Origin: JALORV01 sp963712485
GTDB taxonomy: Bacteria > Pseudomonadota > Gammaproteobacteria > Burkholderiales > Burkholderiaceae_F
DNA: 64,000 nt
Assembly: GCA_963712485.1 (NCBI GenBank)
Contig: CAVQID010000060.1
Location: 124,001-188,000 of the forward strand
Reading direction: 5' to 3'
In this document: one piece after another, positions 20,056 through 28,827 of the stretch
How positions within the stretch are numbered: position 1 is the first letter of the stretch
Layout: every line of letters begins with the position of its first letter
Position numbers and translations under genes: made by a program
Notes under the pieces: generated by a model
Told to the model about the DNA's origin: nothing
Databases searched by the model: none
The model's input: the letters and a program-made list of their open reading frames with translations, nothing else

Positions 20056-21108
20056 TCAGCCGCGTTTCATCTTCATGCGCAGGTCGGCCGCGCGACCTCG
20101 CGCCTTCCATTGCGCCAATTGCCTGCGTCGGTCTAGGAAGGTCATCGTCTCCCGCCGCACTTCGCGCAGCAGCTTGTGAAAGTTCGCGAGGCGATCGGGG
20201 TGAACTTCGGCGCGCACCGCACAGCCCGGTTCGTCGTGGTGCGTGCAATCGCGGAAGCGGCAGCGTTCAGCGAGCTCCGTGATGTCGGCGAAGCTGGACG
20301 CCAGGCCTTCCTTGCTGGTATCGACCTCGAGGCCGCGCAGCCCGGGCGTGTCGATGACGCAGGCACCGCCGGGCAGCCGGTGCAATGAACGAACCGTCGT
20401 CGTGTGCCGGCCGCGACTGTCATCGGCTCGTACCGCGCCGGTCGGCTGCACGGTCTGGCCCAGCAGTGTGTTGGTCAGCGTCGACTTGCCGGCGCCCGAG
20501 GAACCGAGCAGCACCAGCGTTTGGCCGGCGCCCAGGTGATCGCGCAATTCCAGCGCCGCTGCCGCAGAGCGGGCGTCAACCGCGTGCACCGCAACGTCGG
20601 CCGGCACGCGCCGGTGCAGCTCGACAATCATGTCGGCCGCACTGTCGACGAGGTCCTGCTTGGTCAGGACGACAACCGGCCAGACACCGGCCGATTGCAC
20701 CATGGCCAGGTAACGTTCCAGGCGTCGCAGGTTGTGATCGCCATCGAGACCCATCACAAGCAGCGCGCTGTCGACATTGCTGACGAGTAGCTGGCGCCCG
20801 CCGTCTGACGCACGCCGGGTCAGTTGCGTCACGGGTGGCATGCGCGCGGTTATCCAGAGGTCGCCATAGTCGTCGGCCTCGGCCAGCACCCAGTCGCCCA
20901 CGGCGATCTGGTCGCCCGTGAGCGCCCGTGCTAGCGGCGGCAGCAGCCTGGCGCGTGCATCGCGCTGCCCGTCGTGCAGCAGCAGGCTGTCTCGATGAAC
21001 TTCGGTGACGCGCATCGGCGCGCCCATGGCTTCCAGTTGCGCGAGGCCCTGCGCCACCAGCGGGTTGAATCCAATCGACCGCAGCCGATCGTGTAAATCA
21101 GGGTTCAT
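20056..21108 (-). CDS. rsgA: small ribosomal subunit biogenesis GTPase RsgA
   Basis: 350 residues from ATG 21108. It has the circularly permuted GTPase order that defines RsgA: VVLTKQD (G4) before GSSGAGKST (G1) and then VIDTPGLRG (G3). An N-terminal OB-fold holds VGDWVLAE. The C-terminal zinc site shows CRFRDCTHHDEPGC, matching the usual C-x5-C-x-H-x5-C arrangement. A lysine/arginine-rich tail follows. RsgA releases assembly factors such as RbfA from the maturing 30S subunit. A 12-bp inverted repeat (21113-21124 and 21206-21217) lies just upstream of the start. Confidence 0.93.
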   Translation of the reverse strand: MNPDLHDRLRSIGFNPLVAQGLAQLEAMGAPMRVTEVHRDSLLLHDGQRDARARLLPPLARALTGDQIAVGDWVLAEADDYGDLWITARMPPVTQLTRRASDGGRQLLVSNVDSALLVMGLDGDHNLRRLERYLAMVQSAGVWPVVVLTKQDLVDSAADMIVELHRRVPADVAVHAVDARSAAAALELRDHLGAGQTLVLLGSSGAGKSTLTNTLLGQTVQPTGAVRADDSRGRHTTTVRSLHRLPGGACVIDTPGLRGLEVDTSKEGLASSFADITELAERCRFRDCTHHDEPGCAVRAEVHPDRLANFHKLLREVRRETMTFLDRRRQLAQWKARGRAADLRMKMKRG

Positions 21109-21427
21109 TGTCGTTTCCGAATCGAGCGGCGACAAAGCGCCGCAACCGCGACGCGCGTGCACAGGCACGCGACCAGGTTGATGCGTTCAGGCCGCCGAAA
21201 GCGGCCGATTCGGAAACGTCCGAGTCAGCGCCGGGTCGGCCGACTAGCGAACAAGATCAGTTTTTGACATGCGCGCCTCCGGTAGGAAGTGGCGCTCGAC
21301 GAGCGGAGCGCGGAGTTTCGCGCCCGAAATGGAGGTCGTCAATAGCGCCGACGCCAGGCGGCGCGCGGCGCAAGGACTCGGCGCCCGTCGCAACACCGGC
21401 CGCCGCTTGCGTCGGCCGGCGGCAGAC

Positions 21428-21598
21428 TTATGGAGTCGGGGGAGGCAGCCCGTCGGCCGTGACGGCCGGAGTGCCATCGGCGGGAGCGGGACCTTTGTCG
21501 CCGCGGTCGGCCGCCTTGCGCTGACGCTTTTCTTCCTGCTTCTTTTTCTTTGCCAGCTCACGCTGGCGCTTTTCAAACGAGTAGTTGGGCTTCGCCAA
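21428..21598 (-). CDS. small highly basic conserved-type protein, TTG start
   Basis: 56 residues. The start is TTG at 21598, preceded by AAGGAG eight bases upstream. The N-terminus AKPNYSFEKRQRELAKKKK is a recognisable motif of small basic proteins often seen in beta- and gammaproteobacteria, usually near cold-shock or ribosome genes; no function is established to my knowledge. A lysine/arginine/glutamate helix is followed by a proline- and alanine-rich end. The gene lies downstream of cspA on the same strand, beyond a strong terminator, and is easily missed because of its length and TTG start. Confidence 0.65.
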   Translation of the reverse strand: MAKPNYSFEKRQRELAKKKKQEEKRQRKAADRGDKGPAPADGTPAVTADGLPPPTP

Positions 21599-21642
21599 GT
21601 CGGTGGCTCCTTAAGGATGTGGAAGTGTCGCCCAGAAAAAAA

Positions 21643-21669
21643 AAGACCGCCACATTAAGTGGCGGTCTT
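21643..21669. terminator. bidirectional-looking intrinsic terminator after cspA
   Basis: Perfect 11-bp stem AAGACCGCCAC / GTGGCGGTCTT with a five-base loop. On the minus strand the hairpin is followed by a long T tract (from plus-strand A run 21636-21644), and on the plus strand by TT then TGCG. It begins about 20 bases after the cspA stop, so it most likely ends the cspA transcript. Confidence 0.9.
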
Positions 21670-21687
21670 TTGCGTAAACCCGCAGCC

Positions 21688-21891
21688 TTAAATGGGGCGG
21701 ATTTGCGTCGCTTGCGGGCCCTTCGCGCCCTGGGCGACGGTGAACTCTACGCGCTGACCTTCTTGCAGCGTCTTGAAGCCCGCCGACTGAATCTCAGAGA
21801 AGTGAGCGAAAAGATCCTTGCCACCACCCTCAGGGGTGATGAAACCGAAGCCTTTGGACTCGTTGAACCACTTAACCGTACCTTGTGCCAT
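21688..21891 (-). CDS. cspA: cold shock protein, CspA family
   Basis: 67 residues, a single cold-shock OB fold. RNP1 is KGFGFI and RNP2 is DLFAHF; the start MAQGTVKWFNESKGFG is typical. It binds single-stranded RNA and DNA and melts RNA structure. AAGGA lies about ten bases before the ATG, and the leader on the minus strand is A/T-rich relative to its surroundings (TTTTTCTTTCTTTTC), as is common for cold-shock mRNAs. A strong terminator follows. The symbol denotes the family; the paralogue number cannot be assigned. Confidence 0.95.
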   Translation of the reverse strand: MAQGTVKWFNESKGFGFITPEGGGKDLFAHFSEIQSAGFKTLQEGQRVEFTVAQGAKGPQATQIRPI

Positions 21892-22145
21892 TTAAAAACG
21901 TCCTTGAAAAGAAAGAAAAATAACCTACGCGGGCAGGAAAGCCTGCGGCGTGCAAACGATCAAGTACGTAAACCGGGGAACAAGGCGTGGTCAGTTGTTG
22001 AAGAGACCAGCACAGGGAGCCAATGGACTAACGACACTCAAACGAAAGCCCGCGAAGCGTACGCGTATGTGGAGAGCTTGTCCAGCGCTATCTGTTGGGC
22101 CGGAGGCAAGCGGCGCGGTGCAGCGGCCTGAGATACTCCCCGCCC

Positions 22146-23111
22146 ATGCAGGCGATTCTCGCGGTCACGATCCCGTTTTTCGCACTGGTGCTGTGCGGAT
22201 ACCTGGCTGGACGCTCGCGGGTACTTCCTGAGGCGACAATACCGGGCCTCAACCTGTTCGTCCTGTACTTTGCGCTGCCCTGCATGCTGTTTCGCTTCGG
22301 CGCGTCACTGCCGGTCGCGCAGGTGCTGAATCCGGTCGTGCTTGTGATCACGCTCATTTCCGCGGCGGCGCTGGTCATAGCCACGATCGCGCTAACGCGC
22401 AGCGAGGCGGTGCCCATGAAGGACGCCGCGCTCGGCGCGCTGACGGTCGTCTGGCCGAACACCGGATTCATGGGCGTGCCGCTGCTGGCTGCATTGCTGG
22501 GACCCTCGGCCGCGGGGCCAGTGATCACCACGCTGCTGGTCGATCTTTTCTTCACGAGTTCACTGTGCATCGCGCTGGCGCAGATCGGCGGCTCACAAAG
22601 CGGCCCGGTCGGTGCACAACTCGGACGTCTGCTGAAGGGGACGATCGCGAATCCGCTGCCGGCGGCCATCGCGGCCGGACTCGCGTTTTCGGCGCTGGAC
22701 CTGCGACTGCCGGGCCCGCTGGATTCGATCGTGAAAATGCTTGGCGACGCGGCGACGCCAGTGGCGCTGTTCACCATCGGCACCGTGCTGTGGCGTGCCG
22801 GGCAACACGTGCATACGCGCACGCCAATGCAGCGCTACCTGCCGCTGGCGCTGGCAAAACTGCTGGTGCACCCGCTCGTGGTGCTGGCGCTCGGTGTCGC
22901 GGCAATCCGGCTCGGGTTGCCACTCGACGCGTTCACGCTCACCGTCATCGTGCTGGCAGCGGCGCTGCCCGCTGCGAGTTCGGTCTCGCTGCTCGCCGAG
23001 CGCTATGGCGCCGACAATGGGCGGATCACGCGCATCATCATCGGTTCGACCGTGATGGCGTTCGTCACGTTTACGCTGTTGGCGTGGGTGCTGATCGGGC
23101 AGCCGCTCTGA
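22146..23111 (+). CDS. AEC family (auxin-efflux-carrier-like) transporter
   Basis: 321 residues with about ten hydrophobic segments arranged as two five-helix bundles. The start MQAILAVTIPFFALVLCGY and the crossover-type motif GVPLLAALLG in the fourth-fifth helix region are typical of AEC proteins. Members move organic acids such as malate or malonate, or other anions. ATG 22146 begins the first membrane helix; the longer frame upstream lacks hydrophobic character. The NTF2-like gene follows 21 bases later on the same strand, suggesting co-transcription. Confidence 0.85.
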   Translation: MQAILAVTIPFFALVLCGYLAGRSRVLPEATIPGLNLFVLYFALPCMLFRFGASLPVAQVLNPVVLVITLISAAALVIATIALTRSEAVPMKDAALGALTVVWPNTGFMGVPLLAALLGPSAAGPVITTLLVDLFFTSSLCIALAQIGGSQSGPVGAQLGRLLKGTIANPLPAAIAAGLAFSALDLRLPGPLDSIVKMLGDAATPVALFTIGTVLWRAGQHVHTRTPMQRYLPLALAKLLVHPLVVLALGVAAIRLGLPLDAFTLTVIVLAAALPAASSVSLLAERYGADNGRITRIIIGSTVMAFVTFTLLAWVLIGQPL

Positions 23112-23132
23112 TACAGCCGCCCGGGAGGTCCA

Positions 23133-23477
23133 ATGTCAGAGTCCGCTGCTACCGTCGTCCAGCGCCAGGTCGAGGCCTACAACCGCCGTGATCTCGACGC
23201 GTTTGTCGCCGCCTACCATGACGAGGTCCGGATCTTCCGCCTGCCGTCGACCACGCCTTCGCTGACGGGAAAGACAGCTCTGCGCGAGTTCTACGCCAGG
23301 GAGCGCTTCAATTTGCCGGCACTGCATGCCGAGATCCGCAATCGTATCGTCCTCGGCAACAAGGTGATCGATCACGAGCTCGTGACCGGTGTCGGCGAAC
23401 GTCCGATCGAGGTGGTGGCTGCCTACGAAGTGCAAGACGGATTCATAACCTCGGTGTGGTTCCTCTATCCGTCCTGA
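23133..23477 (+). CDS. NTF2/SnoaL-like small protein
   Basis: 114 residues forming one cone-shaped alpha+beta barrel of the NTF2 superfamily. The features are an N-terminal helix with VVQRQVEAYNRRDLDAFVAAY, the frequent YHDEV motif, and a C-terminal strand GFITSVWFLYP. Proteins of this kind include steroid isomerase-like enzymes and many small hydrolases or binding proteins, so the function is open. It has a good ribosome binding site (GGGAGG) and follows the AEC transporter gene by 21 bases. Confidence 0.8.
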   Translation: MSESAATVVQRQVEAYNRRDLDAFVAAYHDEVRIFRLPSTTPSLTGKTALREFYARERFNLPALHAEIRNRIVLGNKVIDHELVTGVGERPIEVVAAYEVQDGFITSVWFLYPS

Positions 23478-23581
23478 ACGGCGCTGATGGTGCGCCAGTG
23501 CAAGAATTGACCGGAGCCCATTCATCCGGGGGCCGAGGCGCTAGTCTGCGCGGGCGCGGCTGACCCAACTCGCGTGCCCGC

Positions 23582-24697
23582 ATGCCGACATCGTCTGTCT
23601 CCCCAAAACCCGCTCCCGGTATTGAAACGGCAGCCGCGGCGCCGCGCCTGCGAACGGCGCTCGTGTTGCAGGGGGGCGCCGCGCTTGGCGCCTACGAGGC
23701 CGGCGTGCTGAAAGCGCTGCTCGAGCCGCCGGGGCGGTCGCTGGACATCGTCACGGGTTGCTCGATGGGCGCGATCATGGCATCGATTCTCGTGGGGGCA
23801 CGCGGCGATCCGCGCACGCACCTCGACGATCTGTGGCAGCGCGTGGCAATGCAGACGAATCCGTTCGTGCCGGGTTTGTTCGCCAATATGTTTCCGGCGC
23901 CGGGGACGAGCAAGCTGTATCAGATCAACCCGATGTACTACACCGCCCCACCGCTCGCGACCTACCTGTTCGAGCCGGCTCCGTTGCGTCAGGCGATCGA
24001 GGAGTGGGTCGACTTCCGGCGTATCCGTCGATCGTCGACCGAGGTGATCGTCACTGCGGTCGAGGTCGGTAGCGGCCGACTTGCCGAATTCTCCAGTCGA
24101 CAGCGGTTCGACATCCGTCATGTGATGGCGAGCGCGAGCTTGCCGCCGATTTTTCCGACAGTGAATATCGACGGCGGGCAGTACTGGGACGGCGGCCTCA
24201 TTTCGAATACGCCGCTGCGCCCGGCGCTCAACGCCATTGAAACCTTCAACGCCACCGATCCCGCTGCGCGTTGGGAAATCATCGTCGTCGACCTGTTCGC
24301 GCCGCCGTCGGGTCCGCCGCAGGACCTGACCGATGTGCTGCAGCGCGCTTTCGAACTGACGTTCTTCGCGCGGTTCCAGCATGACCTGAAGCTCTTCGAG
24401 ATGTACAACGCGCAGATCGACCTGATGCGCGCGGTGGACCAGGCGTTGCCACCGCGCAGCCCCCTGCGTCGTCTTCCGGCGTTCGTGCGCATGAGCCACC
24501 ATCGGCGCGTCGACCGTCTCACGGTGATTCGCACCTCGCAGCCGGATGCGATGGGCGGCCCGGCGGACTTCTCGCCGGCGGCCATCGCGCGACGCATCGA
24601 ACTCGGCTACGCCGACGCGCTGCGCGCGCTCGATCCGCCGGCGCCCCGCACTCGCAAGCGTGTCGCGAAGCGCAGGCCTGTCCGACCCACCGGCTGA
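23582..24697 (+). CDS. patatin-like phospholipase
   Basis: 371 residues. The patatin elements are present: an oxyanion-hole loop LQGGAALGAYEAGVL, the nucleophile elbow GCSMG and a catalytic-dyad DGG in YWDGGLISNTP. A C-terminal region of about 120 residues, ending in a basic tail, follows, as in the DUF3734-bearing subgroup. The enzyme is probably an intracellular lipid acyl hydrolase. No signal peptide or autotransporter domain is visible. The next gene starts 41 bases downstream on the same strand. Confidence 0.88.
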   Translation: MPTSSVSPKPAPGIETAAAAPRLRTALVLQGGAALGAYEAGVLKALLEPPGRSLDIVTGCSMGAIMASILVGARGDPRTHLDDLWQRVAMQTNPFVPGLFANMFPAPGTSKLYQINPMYYTAPPLATYLFEPAPLRQAIEEWVDFRRIRRSSTEVIVTAVEVGSGRLAEFSSRQRFDIRHVMASASLPPIFPTVNIDGGQYWDGGLISNTPLRPALNAIETFNATDPAARWEIIVVDLFAPPSGPPQDLTDVLQRAFELTFFARFQHDLKLFEMYNAQIDLMRAVDQALPPRSPLRRLPAFVRMSHHRRVDRLTVIRTSQPDAMGGPADFSPAAIARRIELGYADALRALDPPAPRTRKRVAKRRPVRPTG

Positions 24698-24738
24698 CGG
24701 CCGCAGCCACAATACGGCCCTTGCCGACCGGATCCGCG

Positions 24739-26445
24739 ATGCTGCGCATTACCGAACTGAGACTTCCGCTCGACCACGCCGAGTCGGCATTGCGCGCTGC
24801 GATGCTCGAACGCCTCGGCGTAGGCGCGGCGGATCTTCGATCGTTCACCGTGTTCCGGCGCGCGGTGGATGCGCGCAGGAAGGCGGCGCCCGTGCTGTCG
24901 TACACGATCGACTGCGATGTGCGCGACGAAGCCCTCGTGCTGGCCCGCCATCCGGACGATCCGCACCTGCGACCGGCGCCGGATGCGACGTATCGCCTGA
25001 TCGCCCACGCGCCGGCGGACTTTCACGCAGCCAAGCGGCCGCGGCTGGTCGTCGTCGGCTTCGGTCCGTGCGGCATCTTTGCGGCGCTCGTCCTGGCGCA
25101 GATGGGATTTCGCCCCATCGTGCTGGAACGCGGCAAGCGCGTGCGCGAGCGCACCAGGGACACGTGGGGACTGTGGCGTAAAGGCGTGCTCGATCCGGAC
25201 TCGAACGTGCAATTTGGCGAAGGCGGCGCCGGCACGTTTTCCGACGGCAAGTTATGGAGCCAGATCAGCGATCCACGGCATCTGACGCGCAAGGTGCTGA
25301 CCGAGTTCGTCAAGGCCGGAGCGCCCGAGGAAATCCTTTACGTCAGCAAGCCGCACATCGGCACGTTCCGGCTGGTCAGCATGGTCGAGAAGATGCGCGC
25401 CGAAATTGAATCGCTGGGCGGCGAGGTCCGCTTCGAACACAGGCTGGTCGACGTGCGCATCGAGGCGGGCGGCCTGCGCGGCATCGCGGTGGCGCATCCG
25501 GGTTCGCCCGGTGGCGACGAATGGGACGTCGAACACCTCGTTCTGGCGCCTGGCCACAGCGCGCGCGAGACCTTCGCCATGCTGTACGACCGCGGCGTCT
25601 TCATGGAGGCCAAGCCCTTTTCGATCGGACTGCGCATCGAGCACCCGCAAGGCCTCATCGACAGGGCACGCTACGGCGTTCACGCCGGACATCCGATCCT
25701 CGGTGCGGCCGACTACAAACTGGTGCATCACGCGCGCAACGGCCGCTCCGTGTACAGCTTCTGCATGTGCCCCGGCGGCACGGTGGTCGCGGCGACGTCC
25801 GAACCCGGACACGTCGTGACGAACGGCATGAGCCAGTATTCGCGTGCCGAGCGCAACGCCAACGCCGGTATCGTGGTTGGCATTGCGCCCGAGGACTATG
25901 CGCGACCCGGGAATCACGACGAAAGGCACGGTGGTCGCGTGCATCCGCTGGATGGCATCGCGTTTCAGCGACACTGGGAGGCACGCGCATTCACGCTCGG
26001 CGGCGGCGACTATTTCGCGCCCGGCCAACTGGTTGGCGATTTTCTCAAGCACCAGTTGTCGCGGCAGTTCGGCAGCGTGCTTCCGTCGTACACGCCGGGC
26101 GTGCGGCCCGCCGAGCTTTCCGGCAGCGACACCTGCCTGCCGGCCTATGCAGTCGAGGCCATCCGCGAAGCGATCCCGGCGTTCGATCGCCAGATCAAGG
26201 GCTTCGCAATGCCTGATGCGGTGTTCACGGGTGTGGAGACGCGAACCTCGTCGCCGCTGCGCATCACCCGCGGTCTGGACCTGCAGAGCGTGAACGTGCG
26301 CGGCATCTTTCCGGCCGGCGAAGGCGCCGGCTACGCCGGCGGAATCATGTCGGCGGGCGTCGACGGCATCGAAGTGGCCGAGGCAGTAGCCCGGGCAATG
26401 CTTCAGTCGGCGGTTGGCCATACCGCAGCCGCGGACCTGGTTTGA
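24739..26445 (+). CDS. FAD-dependent dehydrogenase of the COG2509 type
   Basis: 568 residues from ATG 24739. An N-terminal domain of about 95 residues (LRITELRLPLDH at its start) precedes the Rossmann loop VVVGFGPCGIFAAL. Next comes the family motif NVQFGEGGAGTFSDGKLWS, and near the end GVETRTSSPLRITR and GEGAGYAGGIMSAG. This order is that of the uncharacterised FAD-dependent proteins often mislabelled as dehydrogenases; the substrate is unknown. The gene is convergent with the transglutaminase-like gene. Confidence 0.88.
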   Translation: MLRITELRLPLDHAESALRAAMLERLGVGAADLRSFTVFRRAVDARRKAAPVLSYTIDCDVRDEALVLARHPDDPHLRPAPDATYRLIAHAPADFHAAKRPRLVVVGFGPCGIFAALVLAQMGFRPIVLERGKRVRERTRDTWGLWRKGVLDPDSNVQFGEGGAGTFSDGKLWSQISDPRHLTRKVLTEFVKAGAPEEILYVSKPHIGTFRLVSMVEKMRAEIESLGGEVRFEHRLVDVRIEAGGLRGIAVAHPGSPGGDEWDVEHLVLAPGHSARETFAMLYDRGVFMEAKPFSIGLRIEHPQGLIDRARYGVHAGHPILGAADYKLVHHARNGRSVYSFCMCPGGTVVAATSEPGHVVTNGMSQYSRAERNANAGIVVGIAPEDYARPGNHDERHGGRVHPLDGIAFQRHWEARAFTLGGGDYFAPGQLVGDFLKHQLSRQFGSVLPSYTPGVRPAELSGSDTCLPAYAVEAIREAIPAFDRQIKGFAMPDAVFTGVETRTSSPLRITRGLDLQSVNVRGIFPAGEGAGYAGGIMSAGVDGIEVAEAVARAMLQSAVGHTAAADLV

Positions 26446-26486
26446 GCGTTCTTCGATCTGCGTCAGCGGGCGACGCGATTCGACAG

Positions 26487-27293
26487 CTACGAGCGCAACT
26501 TCCATTTGCCGCTGCGCACCGCGCTGGCGCCGTGCGCGCGCAGCAGGTCCGCCGCCTGATTGGCGGTGACCGCGGCCAACGGGAAGGTGACGCGCATTGC
26601 GTCGTTGCGATGATTCCACGCTTCGGGGACCGATGCATAGAAGTCAGCAACGTCTGTGAACACGCCCCAGCGATGGCGCGAGCAAGCCGGCGCAAATTGC
26701 ATGAAGGACGGTACGCGGCCATCCCAGTCGATGCGGCCGTCCACGCGCACGCCATAACCGAAGCGTCGTCCTTCGGCCCGCAACGCGGCCTGGGACGCGC
26801 GCACGAGTCGCGCATCGACCGCATAGCTGTCGGTCGCGATCCACGCGCCCCCCAGCAGGACTTCGACGTAACTGTGGTCGACGAAAGGCGTCCGCAGGTC
26901 GAGCAGGCCCCGCCAGACCGTCGCATCGAGGTCAACGAACTGCTGGCGTGCCTCGAGGCCGGCTGCACGCAGTAACGCCATGAACAGCGTGGACTTGGTG
27001 TTGCAGTAGCCGATGCCGGCGGCCAGTACATCGGCAGCGGACATCGCGTAGAAATGGGGCGCAAAGCCAAAGCGGATCCGGTCGCGCACGTAGTCGTGAA
27101 TGGCGACCGCGCGCTCGCGCGGGGTGGCGCGTCCGCGGACCAGGGTTTCAGCGAGTTCGGCAACGGCCGGGTCGGTCTCGTCGATCAACACCCGGGCCAG
27201 CACCGAGTTCATCGGCAGCAGCGGGCCGATGAGCCACGCGGTGCTGGCATAGATCGCGCGACGGCGATCGATGGTTTTGGGTAGACGGTGCAT
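26487..27293 (-). CDS. transglutaminase-like cysteine peptidase fold protein
   Basis: 268 residues. The transglutaminase-core triad is visible: Cys in GYCNTKSTLF, His in DHSYVEVLL and Asp in ATDSYA. The N-terminus carries a basic start followed by a moderately hydrophobic segment (WLIGPLLPMNSVLA) that may be a signal or anchor. Bacterial members act as peptidases or crosslinkers; many are uncharacterised. A 290-base divergent spacer separates it from the MFS gene, with no further gene found there. Confidence 0.82.
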   Translation of the reverse strand: MHRLPKTIDRRRAIYASTAWLIGPLLPMNSVLARVLIDETDPAVAELAETLVRGRATPRERAVAIHDYVRDRIRFGFAPHFYAMSAADVLAAGIGYCNTKSTLFMALLRAAGLEARQQFVDLDATVWRGLLDLRTPFVDHSYVEVLLGGAWIATDSYAVDARLVRASQAALRAEGRRFGYGVRVDGRIDWDGRVPSFMQFAPACSRHRWGVFTDVADFYASVPEAWNHRNDAMRVTFPLAAVTANQAADLLRAHGASAVRSGKWKLRS

Positions 27294-27583
27294 GGAGGCA
27301 GTGTGCCGAGCGAAAATGAAGTTCTCGTGAAGACGCGCTGGCTGCGATCGCCGGCCCGCGCGTCGCGGACACCAGTGCAGATGGATGCCGATCCGGCACG
27401 AGAGTTCCGGACAGCCACGAGAATCACCTCATTGCGTGAGGACACTGCCAGCCGATGAGACGAAGCGGGCTACCGTCTCCGCGTTGCCGCAGGTTGCTGC
27501 GATAGTTGGGGGGCTGCGACGTGGCGTGGCCGTCGCTGTCTTATGCTCGACACGGTACTGAACTTCAAATTGGCACGGCGGGC

Positions 27584-28808
27584 ATGACGCACTCCGCAAA
27601 ATCGGTGATCGACACGTCCGTCGCATGGTGGCGGCTGGTCGCGACGCTGGCGATGGCGACGCTCGGCGGTGTCGGCATGTGGTCGGTCGTCGTCGCACTG
27701 CCGGCGGTGCAGGCGGATTTCGGCGTTGACCGTGCGTCGGCTTCGCTGCCTTACACGCTGACGATGGTTGGCTTCGGTCTCGGCGGCATCATGATGGGGC
27801 GGCTGACTGACCGTTACGGCGTGAGCCTCCCGCTTGCCGGTGCGACGCTGGCTCTTGGCGCCGGCTATGTGCTTGCCGCGTTCGCACCGACGCTCTTCCT
27901 GTATGCGCTGGCGCAGGGGGTATTGATCGGATTCTTCGGCAGTTCGGCGACGTTCGGACCGCTGCTGGCCGATATTTCGCACTGGTTTGAAAAGCGGCGC
28001 GGACTTGCGGTCGCGCTCGTCGCCAGTGGCAACTACCTCGCAGGAACCGTCTGGCCGCCGGTCGTGCAACAGTTGATCGAGGCGGTCGGCTGGCGCAACA
28101 CGCACCTGATTATCGGCGTCGTGTGCCTGTTGACGATGTTGCCGCTCACCCTGGTGCTCCGACGCCGTCCGCCGCACGTGGAGCACTGCAACGCTCGCCG
28201 CTCAGATGTACCGGGCACCGCCGGATCTGGGCATTTCGCCGCGCGCGCTGCAGGCGCTGCTCGTCGTCGCGGGATTCGCGTGCTGCGTGGCGATGTCCAT
28301 GCCGCAGGTCCACATCGTCGCCTACTGCGGGGACCTAGGCTACGGACCGGCGGCAGGCGCACAAATGCTTTCGTTGATGCTCGGTTTCGGCATCGTGAGC
28401 CGCCTGGCGTCGGGCTGGATCGCCGACCACATCGGCGGCGTGCGTACGCTGTTGCTCGGCTCGGCGATGCAAGCGGTCGCGCTCGTGCTTTACCTGTTCT
28501 CGGACGGACTGACGTCGCTTTACATCGTCTCGGCACTGTTCGGCCTGTTCCAGGGCGGCATCGTGCCGAGCTACGCGATCATCATCCGCGAGTACTTCGC
28601 GCCGCAGGAAGCGGGCGCCCGGGTCGGTCTGGTCGTGATGGCGACGCTGTTCGGCATGGCGCTCGGCGGCTGGATGTCCGGTGTCGTCTTTGACATCACA
28701 GGTTCGTACCGCGCCGCGTTCATGAACGGCATCCTCTGGAACCTGCTGAATCTTTCCATCGTCATCTGGATCCTGCGCCGGCCGTCCGCCCGATTCGCGC
28801 GAGCCTGA
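27584..28808 (+). CDS. MFS transporter, frameshifted in this sequence
   Basis: Corrected length is 407 residues with twelve predicted membrane helices. The first half holds the MFS loop motif GRLTDRYG between helices 2 and 3, and the second half the corresponding GWIADHIGG. The frame breaks near 28180, in the central cytoplasmic loop between helices 6 and 7 after LRRRPPHV. One base too many in GTGGAG restores an uninterrupted reading into STATLAAQMYRAPPDL. Both halves keep their normal helices, so the break is more likely an error than decay. Substrate unknown; the layout resembles the oxalate/formate or monocarboxylate porter group. Confidence 0.82.
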
Positions 28809-28827
28809 GACGATCTTGACGCAGGCT

